Assembly (NCBI GenBank): GCA_028279705.1
Contig: JANQNF010000024.1
Coordinates: forward strand, 236,257 to 300,256
DNA from: an archaeon
GTDB taxonomy: Archaea; Aenigmatarchaeota; Aenigmatarchaeia; QMZP01; JAFGSV01
Reading direction: 5' to 3'
Length of the DNA: 64,000 nt
Part shown: positions 56,789 through 64,000 of the stretch, piece after piece
Layout of the letters: every line of letters starts with the position of its first letter
How positions within the stretch are numbered: the first letter of the stretch is position 1
Made by a program: the position numbers and the translations under genes
Notes under the pieces: model-generated
What the model saw: only the letters and a program-made list of their open reading frames with translations
Database searches by the model: none
Told to the model about the DNA's origin: nothing

Positions 56789-59700
56789 ATGTCCAGAACC
56801 AACGTATCTGACAGTGACGTGAAGCCGGAGGCAGTCGAAAAGTTCAGGTTCTTCCTAAGTGACGAGTACGGAAAGGAACTGTACAAGGCAGCCGAAGAGG
56901 AAAAGTCTCTTCTCGTCAATTTCGACAAGCTGGACAAGCGCTTTGACGACCTTTCACAGATGCTTCTTGAAAATCCTGCAAATTTCATGAAGGTCGCTGA
57001 CACGGCCGTAAGCGGAATAGACCTGCCGGGCCCGGTCAGGGTAAGGTTTTCCGGACTTCCGGAAACCAGTACCGTAAGCGTCCGCGACCTGAGATCCAAG
57101 CACATAGGAAAGTTCATCTGCGTCGAGGGTATAGTCAGGAGGGCTTCTGAGATAAGGCCCGAAATAGTTGCAGTTGACTGGAAATGCCATGAATGCGACA
57201 GTGTGACGAGGCATCCTGTCAACGGAACGTTCATATCCAAGCCGTTTAAGTGCGGAAACGTCACTGACGGGAGGGCATGTGACGGCAAGGCGTTCCTTGA
57301 GAACAACAAGGTGATGATCGATGCCAGGTGGATAACCGTGGACGAGCCTTTCGAGCTCACGGACGGCGACAAGCCTTCCCAGGTCAACATATGGTTAAGT
57401 GAAGACCTGGTTTCCCCGGACGGCAGGAGGATGTCAGACCCTGGTAACAGGCTCAAGATAACGGGTGTCTTAAGGGAAGTTCCCAAGGGAAAGATAGGCT
57501 CGGTAAAGCTTGACTTCTATCTTGACGCAAACCACGTTGAACCGACAGACACCACGTGGGAAAAACTCCAGATATCAAAGGAAGAGGAAGAGCAGATAAA
57601 GGAGTTTTCAAAGGACCCGCTAATTTATGATAAGCTCGTCGCTTCCATGGCACCGTCGCTTTACGGGCTGACCCACATAAAGGAATCGGTCATACTCCAA
57701 CTCTTTGGTGGTGTACCAAGGAAGCTTCCTGACGGTAGCAATTTCAGGGGTGACATCCATATCCTGATAATAGGTGACCCCTCTGCGGGTAAGTCTCAGC
57801 TATTAAAGCTCGTCCCGGAGATAGTGCCGCGCGGCAGGTACGTGAGCGGAAAGGGTGTATCTACTGCAGGTCTTACCGCAACTGTCACAAAGGACGAACA
57901 GTTCATGGGTGGCTGGGTACTTGAAGCAGGTGCACTTGTCCTTGCAAACAAGGGGCTTCTTTGTATGCACCCGGAAACGAGAATAGTTGCAGATGACGCG
58001 ATAATGCCTTTCAGGTCCGCTCTTAACGGGAATGTTCAGAGGGCCATGTGCAACGGCAGGCCGGTCGAGATAGGGAAGAGTGGCAGCATAGTCTATTCGT
58101 ATGACGGTTCCGGTGTAAGTTCCGCGGTTTCCGATATCGTGGGAAGACGCAGGTATCGCGGCAAGATGATATCCATGCTTCTGGATTCTGGATTCTCGAT
58201 AGACCTGACGCCAAATCATCCGCTCATCGACGGTAATTCCCTTGGATGGAAGAGTGCAGGAGATTTCATCGAGGGTGACTATGTGCTCGCTCCTCTGAAG
58301 ATACCCGGGAACCAAAAAGATGCCCTTCTGATAGACCTCCTTCCCCAGGATTGGAATGTCTGTCTTTCCAATGAAGACAAGGCCGAACTGAAGATCCGAA
58401 TTTCCGGCAAATATGCAACCATGAGCGAATTCAACAGTAAATACGGGTTCGACAGAAGCGTGCTTTCCGGTGGCGGGCAACCTGACATAAAGTCGTTCAA
58501 GAAGGCACTGTCAGGCCTTGGCATACATGACGAATGGTCAAGGAGAGTTTTCAAATTCGGCAAGAAGATGGCTTTCATAGGACCGAAAACCTCAAAGCTC
58601 ACGCCTGAGCTCGGCTATCTGCTGGGTTTTATCCTCGGTGACGGCCATGTCACGCGCAGGGGAATACGGGTCATACAGTCTCTGAAGCATGCTGACTACA
58701 TTAAGAGGTTCACTTATTGCTGGGACAGGACCTTCGACAAGAAGCTGCGTACGTACGAGTACAAAACCAAGGCCAATATAAGGGGAAGGAAAGTTGAATC
58801 CGACTGCGTCGTCATGTTTTCGGGAAACAGGACGCTCGTCCAGCTTTATGAATGCCTTGTCGGCAGCGACATGAGCAACGTGCTGAAAATGCCCGACGAC
58901 GTCCTCAGGGGATTCGTCGCAGGCTGTTTTGATGCGGACGGTTGCCTTTCGTCAAAGGTTTCCAGAAAGAATGGGAGGGAGTATGAGGTCGTCCATTCCG
59001 AGATACTGCTTTCAAGCGACAGGCAAGCCAGCCTGAATTTCATGATGACACTGAGGCGTCTCGGCGTCTATTCCAGGCTCGTCCGGGCAAAAGGAGTCTA
59101 TAACGTAAGGATAACGGGAAGAGCCGACGTGGAGAGGTTCAGGAACTGCATAAAAGAACATTCTGCAAAGATGCGTAAATGCATGCCCGAGAGGAAGATC
59201 AAGGTATCTTCCGCCGGCAGCAAGGTGCCCGCGGGTTTAGTCAGGGATTTCTGTCAGGAACTCATAGAAAACGTGAATACGTCAGAGCTGAATGCCGCAG
59301 GACTTTCAAGCACCGCGTACTGCTACAAGAACGAAAAATACATGCCTTCCAGAGAACAAGTTCAGAAGCTGATGAAAATGTTCGGCAGCCGTGTCAGCGG
59401 TGGTATGAAGAAAAAAATGACAGCGCTGCTGCAAGGAAACGCATTCCCCGATCGGGTAAAAAAGATAAGGCGTTATGATTATGACGGCTATGTATACGAC
59501 ATGACGGTTCCGCGGACTGCAAACTTCATTGCAGACGGTGTATTCTGCCACAACTCGATAGACGAGTTTGAAAAAATGAGCCAGGAAGACCAGGTTGCAA
59601 TGCACGAGGGCATGGAACAGGGCAGCATAAGCATAGCAAAGGCAAGCATCGTTGCCACGCTTCCGGCAAAGACTTCCATACTCGCAGGCGGCAATCCTAA

Positions 59701-60415
59701 GTTCTCGCGTTTCGACCCGATGAGGAGCATAAGCGAGCAGATTGACATACCACCGACGCTCCTTTCAAGGTTCGACCTCAAGTTCACGCTAAGGGACGTT
59801 CCCGAAAGCAAGGCTGACAAAAAGATCGTCGAGCACGTACTCAAGAGCAGGCATGAAGCTGACATCATAAAGCCTGCGATAGTGCCTTCAATGGTGAGGA
59901 AGTACATAGCATATGCAAAGGAAAACTGCTTCCCCCAGATGACGCCTGACGTAAGCAAGCTCCTGAAGAACTTCTATGTGAAGACTAGGTCAAGGGCAGA
60001 GGGCGGCGGGCCCGTCCCCATAACACTCAGGCAGTTTGAGGCACTCATGAGGCTTGCGGAGGCTTCCGCAAGGGTAAGACTTTCAAATGACATAACAAAG
60101 GATGACGCAAACAGGGCGATAAGGCTCATGAAAGACTCACTCCGGGATCTTGGCTACGATACCGAGACAGGTGAGATTGACATAGATAAAAGCGAAGGTG
60201 CTACATCCTTTAGCGAAAGGTCCAAGATAACGAGGATACTCAACATGATAGATGAGCTTTCCGGCGACAGCAAGGAGATCGTCCCTGTAGCAAAGCTCAA
60301 GGACAACGCTGCAAAGGACGGCATAGAGTCCGGCGAAGTCGATGACATAATCGAAAGGCTCAAGAGGGACGGTGTATTGTTCGAGCCAAACCCTGGGTAC
60401 ATCCAGAGGCCATGA
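56789..60415 (+). CDS. mcm: replicative MCM helicase with in-frame intein
   Basis: GDPSAGKSQLLK Walker A, GLL/SIDEFEKM Walker B split by intein, ILAGGNPKFSRFD sensor, LLSRFDLKF arginine finger. Confidence 0.95.
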   Translation: MSRTNVSDSDVKPEAVEKFRFFLSDEYGKELYKAAEEEKSLLVNFDKLDKRFDDLSQMLLENPANFMKVADTAVSGIDLPGPVRVRFSGLPETSTVSVRDLRSKHIGKFICVEGIVRRASEIRPEIVAVDWKCHECDSVTRHPVNGTFISKPFKCGNVTDGRACDGKAFLENNKVMIDARWITVDEPFELTDGDKPSQVNIWLSEDLVSPDGRRMSDPGNRLKITGVLREVPKGKIGSVKLDFYLDANHVEPTDTTWEKLQISKEEEEQIKEFSKDPLIYDKLVASMAPSLYGLTHIKESVILQLFGGVPRKLPDGSNFRGDIHILIIGDPSAGKSQLLKLVPEIVPRGRYVSGKGVSTAGLTATVTKDEQFMGGWVLEAGALVLANKGLLCMHPETRIVADDAIMPFRSALNGNVQRAMCNGRPVEIGKSGSIVYSYDGSGVSSAVSDIVGRRRYRGKMISMLLDSGFSIDLTPNHPLIDGNSLGWKSAGDFIEGDYVLAPLKIPGNQKDALLIDLLPQDWNVCLSNEDKAELKIRISGKYATMSEFNSKYGFDRSVLSGGGQPDIKSFKKALSGLGIHDEWSRRVFKFGKKMAFIGPKTSKLTPELGYLLGFILGDGHVTRRGIRVIQSLKHADYIKRFTYCWDRTFDKKLRTYEYKTKANIRGRKVESDCVVMFSGNRTLVQLYECLVGSDMSNVLKMPDDVLRGFVAGCFDADGCLSSKVSRKNGREYEVVHSEILLSSDRQASLNFMMTLRRLGVYSRLVRAKGVYNVRITGRADVERFRNCIKEHSAKMRKCMPERKIKVSSAGSKVPAGLVRDFCQELIENVNTSELNAAGLSSTAYCYKNEKYMPSREQVQKLMKMFGSRVSGGMKKKMTALLQGNAFPDRVKKIRRYDYDGYVYDMTVPRTANFIADGVFCHNSIDEFEKMSQEDQVAMHEGMEQGSISIAKASIVATLPAKTSILAGGNPKFSRFDPMRSISEQIDIPPTLLSRFDLKFTLRDVPESKADKKIVEHVLKSRHEADIIKPAIVPSMVRKYIAYAKENCFPQMTPDVSKLLKNFYVKTRSRAEGGGPVPITLRQFEALMRLAEASARVRLSNDITKDDANRAIRLMKDSLRDLGYDTETGEIDIDKSEGATSFSERSKITRILNMIDELSGDSKEIVPVAKLKDNAAKDGIESGEVDDIIERLKRDGVLFEPNPGYIQRP
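57962..59554 (+). mobile_element. MCM intein (531 aa) with LAGLIDADG endonuclease domain
   Basis: Starts CMHPETRIVADD, ends IADGVFCHN followed by extein SIDEFEKM; LGYLLGFILGDGH and LRGFVAGCFDADG motifs. Confidence 0.95.
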
Positions 60416-60451
60416 CGAGCTTTTTTAAACGACTTCTGACAATATATTCTC

Positions 60452-60739
60452 ATGAACTGCCCGAAGTGCCAGGGAGGCACGTACCTTGCCGACGAGGACC
60501 TTGTCAAGGTGCTTGAAAATTCCACTCCAATGAAGCTTCTCATAAAGCAGACGTTCGTCTGCCGCGCCTGCGCGGAAAGGACAAGCAGGATAATAAGCGA
60601 CGACATGGATGCGAGGAAGAAGGAGATTCAGGACGTCACTTCAGGCGTCCAGACGGTTTCCCTTGCGGGCAACGCAGTTACTCCTGCCCCACCGACCGAC
60701 CAGGCAGGTGCTGGCATACAGTTCCTCGACAGTGTCTAG
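60452..60739 (+). CDS. small zinc-finger protein
   Basis: MNCPKCQGG ... CRACAER. Confidence 0.6.
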   Translation: MNCPKCQGGTYLADEDLVKVLENSTPMKLLIKQTFVCRACAERTSRIISDDMDARKKEIQDVTSGVQTVSLAGNAVTPAPPTDQAGAGIQFLDSV

Positions 60740-60821
60740 ATTCTTAAAAAACTGAATGTTTAAACTGGTGTTTAAACCGGGTTTAATAAGCAACTTCTGA
60801 CAATCATAAAATACGGTAAAA

Positions 60822-61052
60822 ATGGATAACGAAGAGATAAAGAAAACACTGGAACAGAGTCTTGAATGGGAAGACCAGTTCGTCCTGTCTTATGACAAGG
60901 ATTTCATCTGGGAGCTGCTGCGATCGCTTGGTGACAACAAGTTCAAGCGGATAGAGCCGCTTCTTAGGGAAAACATTGCAGATACCCAGAAGCACCGAGA
61001 CATGCTAAAGGAAATCCTTGAAAAGATAAAAAATGGTGAATATGCACTCTGA
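60822..61052 (+). CDS. two-helix (half-ferritin-like) protein
   Basis: 76 aa, SLEWEDQFV...ENIADTQKHRDML helical pattern. Confidence 0.55.
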   Translation: MDNEEIKKTLEQSLEWEDQFVLSYDKDFIWELLRSLGDNKFKRIEPLLRENIADTQKHRDMLKEILEKIKNGEYAL

Positions 61053-61230
61053 CACCAGGGAGATCCTAAGGGACCTCCTTGAACAGGAAGTGGCCGTAAG
61101 GGACCTCTACCTGAAGATCTTGAAGTACATAAATAACAAAGAGATATCTGACCAGATAAAGCTCATTATGAACGACGAGAACAAGCACATAGACAACGCA
61201 AAGAAGATGATTGCCATTCACGACGAGTGA
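61033..61230 (+). CDS. two-helix (half-ferritin-like) protein, overlaps previous gene
   Basis: 65 aa, LLEQEVAVRDLYLKI...IMNDENKHIDNAKKM (E...ExxH); alternative start 61042. Confidence 0.55.
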   Translation: MVNMHSDTREILRDLLEQEVAVRDLYLKILKYINNKEISDQIKLIMNDENKHIDNAKKMIAIHDE

Positions 61231-61258
61231 GCATCCAACGAAACGTTTATATACTACT

Positions 61259-61276
61259 TATGAAATATAATTCATA
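61259..61276. promoter_or_regulatory. putative operator TATGAA-N6-TTCATA just upstream of regulator start, downstream of TATA-like TTTATATA (61246-61253)
   Basis: 6-bp perfect inverted repeat read directly from sequence. Confidence 0.45.
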
Positions 61277-61581
61277 TGAAAAGAAAATCATACGATAACT
61301 TCTTCATTAATTTCGCCACGCGCTCGAAGTTCGACATAATAATGGCACTGAGGGACGGGCCGCTCAGCGTGGGCGAGATCGCGGAGAAGGTCGGCGACGA
61401 GCAGAGTGCAGTGTCCCACAATCTCACTAAGATGGCCAGGTGCCACATACTGGACGTGAAACGCGAGGGAAAGCAGCGGATATATTCCCTAAACAAGGAC
61501 ACGGTCATTCCCATGCTAAGAATCGTTGAAAAGCATGTGAAGCACTGCTGCGTCGGGAGGTGCGACAATGAGTGCAGATAA
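61276..61581 (+). CDS. ArsR-type winged-helix regulator with Cys-rich C-terminus
   Basis: MALRDGPLSVGEIAEKVGDEQSAVSHNLTKMARCHILDVKREGKQRIYSL; C-terminal HVKHCCVGRCDNEC. Confidence 0.85.
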   Translation: MKRKSYDNFFINFATRSKFDIIMALRDGPLSVGEIAEKVGDEQSAVSHNLTKMARCHILDVKREGKQRIYSLNKDTVIPMLRIVEKHVKHCCVGRCDNECR

Positions 61582-62716
61582 GATTTACATGGACAGTGCG
61601 GCCACCACGAGGGTCGATCATGAAGTGATGAAAGCAATGCAGCCATACTTTTCCGAAGACTTCGGCAACATGGCAAGCCTTCATTCGCGCGGCAGGGAAG
61701 CCGAACACGCTGTCGAGAAGGCAAGGCGCGACATAACAAAGAAGGTCAACGGAAAGGACCACAGGCTCATATTCACAAGCGGCGGGACGGAATCGAACAA
61801 CTTCGTCCTGAAGGGACTTGCTTTCGCAAAAAAGGACAAAGGACACATAATCACGACCAAGATAGAGCACGACTGCATACTGAGCACTGCGAAATGGCTG
61901 GAGAAGAGGGGATTTGATGTCACTTACCTTCCTGTAGACAGGGAAGGGTTCGTCGATCCGGCAGAGCTTGAGGGCGCTATAAGAAAGGACACGATAGTTG
62001 CTTCAGTGATCCATGCAAACAACGAGATAGGTACTATAGAGCCTGTCAGGGAGCTTGGAAAGGTCGCACATGAGCACGACGTACTCTTCCACACGGACGC
62101 CTGCCAGAGCTTTACAAAGGTTCCAATAGACCTGAAGAAGGACAACATTGACCTCATGACCATAAACTCTCATAAGATATACGGGCCAAAGGGCGTTGGC
62201 GGTCTTTTCGTTCGCCAGGGTGTGAAGCTTGAGCCACTCCTTCACGGCGGTGGACAGGAGTACGGCTTTCGGAGCGGCACGGTGAACGTCTCAGGCATAG
62301 CGGGTTTTGCCAAGGCTGTCGACATAATGAAGGACAAGCACGTCAGCCATATGGAGAAGCTGAGAGACATGCTCATCGACGGTGCCCTGAAAATAGATGC
62401 ATCATGGCTCAACGGCTCGAGGAAGCAGCGCCTGTGCAACAACGCGCACTTCTCGTTCAGTCACATAGAGGGGGAATCGCTCATAATCCACCTTGACCTC
62501 AAGGGGATTGCGGCTTCCACGGGCTCAGCATGCTCTTCGAAGTCGCTGGAACCAAGCCACGTTCTTACGGCCATAGGGCTTAAGCCAGAGGAAGCGCACG
62601 GGTCCATAAGGTTCAGCCTGGGAAAGGAGAGCACGAAGGAAGAGATTGAACGTACGCTTGAATCGCTCAGTGACGCAGTGGAAACCCTGAGGAAGATAAG
62701 CCCGTTTAAGAGGTAG
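61568..62716 (+). CDS. iscS: cysteine desulfurase
   Basis: MDSAATTRVDHEVMKAM, GGTESNNFVLKG, NSHKIYGPKGVGGLFVR (PLP Lys), GSACSSKSLEPSHVL. Confidence 0.96.
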   Translation: MSADKIYMDSAATTRVDHEVMKAMQPYFSEDFGNMASLHSRGREAEHAVEKARRDITKKVNGKDHRLIFTSGGTESNNFVLKGLAFAKKDKGHIITTKIEHDCILSTAKWLEKRGFDVTYLPVDREGFVDPAELEGAIRKDTIVASVIHANNEIGTIEPVRELGKVAHEHDVLFHTDACQSFTKVPIDLKKDNIDLMTINSHKIYGPKGVGGLFVRQGVKLEPLLHGGGQEYGFRSGTVNVSGIAGFAKAVDIMKDKHVSHMEKLRDMLIDGALKIDASWLNGSRKQRLCNNAHFSFSHIEGESLIIHLDLKGIAASTGSACSSKSLEPSHVLTAIGLKPEEAHGSIRFSLGKESTKEEIERTLESLSDAVETLRKISPFKR

Positions 62717-62724
62717 GTGTCATT

Positions 62725-63126
62725 ATGTCAATGAATTATAGCAAAAAGGTGATGGAGCATTTCAAGAACCCGAAGAACATGGGTGAAATGAAGGATGCTG
62801 ACGGCGTTGGGAAGGTCGGAAATCCTGTCTGCGGCGACGTCATGCACATCTACATAAAGGTAGGGAAGAAAGACGGCAAGGAAATAATAGAAGACATAAA
62901 GTTCCAGACGTTTGGCTGCGTTTCTGCCATAGCTGTTACCTCGATGACCACGCTGCTTGCGAAGGGAAAAACGCTTGAGGAGTCCCTGAAGATAAAAAGG
63001 GACGACGTTGCCAGTGCGCTTGACGGGCTGCCTCCCATAAAGATGCACTGTTCAAACCTCGCCTCTGAAGCACTTGAGGCTGCAATAAATGATTACATGA
63101 AGAAAACCAAGAAAAAGGGAAATTAA
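62725..63126 (+). CDS. iscU: Fe-S cluster scaffold protein IscU
   Basis: VMEHFKNPKNMGEM, GNPVCGDVMHIYIKV, FQTFGCVSAIAVTSM, KMHCSNLA. Confidence 0.96.
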   Translation: MSMNYSKKVMEHFKNPKNMGEMKDADGVGKVGNPVCGDVMHIYIKVGKKDGKEIIEDIKFQTFGCVSAIAVTSMTTLLAKGKTLEESLKIKRDDVASALDGLPPIKMHCSNLASEALEAAINDYMKKTKKKGN

Positions 63127-63170
63127 TAAAAGTCAGGAGGAGAAAGATATAGGATTTAATGGTGATTTGT

Positions 63171-63386
63171 ATGGCAAAGATAACAAAGGACACGACGCTT
63201 GGGAAGGCACTTGAAGTCCCGGGCGCCGAGAAGATATTGGATCATTTCAACACGCCGTGCGTCCACTGCCCGATGGCTGCGATGGAGATGAACAAGCTTA
63301 AGCTTGGCGAGATCGCTTCCATGTACGGACTGGACCTTGAAGGCATGCTGAAAGAGCTGAACAAGAAAGCCGGGGCGAAGAAATGA
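63171..63386 (+). CDS. DUF1858-domain protein
   Basis: ITKDTTLGKALEVPGAEKILDHFNTPCVHCPMA. Confidence 0.8.
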   Translation: MAKITKDTTLGKALEVPGAEKILDHFNTPCVHCPMAAMEMNKLKLGEIASMYGLDLEGMLKELNKKAGAKK

Positions 63387-63916
63387 GGGTATTCTGTCTT
63401 ACTGCAGGTTTCGTGGTTTTGGCATTACTCATGGCGTCTGGCTGCATAAGCTCCGCCGTACCTGCAGCCAAGGCTCCAGGCGTAACAATGAAGGATGCAG
63501 GGGCAGCAGAAACTCTCCCGGAAGCGGTAGATTATGTGCCTGAAGAAATCACGGTCGAGGAACCGGTGAAAGAAATGGCAAAAGAGCTCCCTGAAGGTGC
63601 ACTGGTGTCTGTCACTGGAATAGAAACGGACAAGGACGTTTACCATTCCAGGGAACTCTTGAGCTTCAATGTCACGATAGATTCCAGCGTCGCCCTCGAT
63701 GACGTAACCGTGAGGGCCAGCGGAATAAGCGGCAAGATGGACATCGCTGAAATGGCAAGTCTTGCAGAAGGAGAAAACGTCGTGGAGTTTGAGTACACGC
63801 TTCCAAGCTGCAACAGGTGCAGTGGTATAAGTCCAGGTGACCACGAAGTGAGCGTGCATCTGGTTTATGGCGATGTGATAGCGGAGGATTCAATTGCGAT
63901 TGAAATTCAACAGTGA
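63383..63916 (+). CDS. predicted lipoprotein with Ig-like region
   Basis: LALLMASGC lipobox; VTGIETDKDVYHSRELLSFNVTIDSS. Confidence 0.65.
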   Translation: MRVFCLTAGFVVLALLMASGCISSAVPAAKAPGVTMKDAGAAETLPEAVDYVPEEITVEEPVKEMAKELPEGALVSVTGIETDKDVYHSRELLSFNVTIDSSVALDDVTVRASGISGKMDIAEMASLAEGENVVEFEYTLPSCNRCSGISPGDHEVSVHLVYGDVIAEDSIAIEIQQ

Positions 63917-63921
63917 TTAAT

Positions 63922-64000
63922 ATGGTACTATTTTGCATTCCGTGCCTGGCGCTTTTGGTCTATTTTCTAATCATGGGTATATTCTTCCCAAAATACCGGG
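63922..64000 (+). CDS. membrane protein N-terminus (truncated by window end)
   Basis: MVLFCIPCLALLVYFLIMGIFFPKYR... in frame to window edge. Confidence 0.55.
   Translation, partial: MVLFCIPCLALLVYFLIMGIFFPKYR

Noticed and set aside
57803-58480. 225-aa minus-strand ORF across the intein boundary
   Set aside because: Antisense to a strongly supported MCM-intein coding frame

Overview
This 64 kb window is archaeal chromosome. Markers include Nop5 (partial) with fibrillarin, Cbf5/TruB, eL40, eS6, MCM, aTrm56, Taw1 and a UbiA-type lipid prenyltransferase. Most of it is densely packed housekeeping sequence: ileS, cimA, argS, pyrC-pyrK-pyrD, nadX, nth, ppa, alaX, iscS-iscU. I found four tRNA genes. 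Three carry introns that I could delimit by hand from bulge-helix-bulge (BHB) geometry: tRNA-Ser(TGA), tRNA-Thr(TGT) and tRNA-Met(CAT). The tRNA-Met appears to have two introns separated by a 7-nt micro-exon. The accessory signals I rate highest are: (1) the two-intron tRNA-Met with a free-standing LAGLIDADG ORF ending just upstream; (2) an AT-rich island downstream of tRNA-Thr at about 22.1-26 kb, with a duplicated tRNA 3' end, an inverted repeat and a four-copy interspersed ~40-nt repeat; (3) a 531-aa LAGLIDADG intein in the Walker B region of MCM; (4) an unlisted 28-aa hydrophobic micropeptide overlapping (TGATG) a membrane-anchored winged-helix regulator upstream of a MATE transporter; (5) two paralogous secreted tail-fibre-like proteins with conserved stalks and divergent C-termini; (6) a pair of overlapping half-ferritin-like genes next to a Cys-rich ArsR-type regulator and an iscSU operon. 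All calls are from reading the sequence and translations. No database search or folding program was run.
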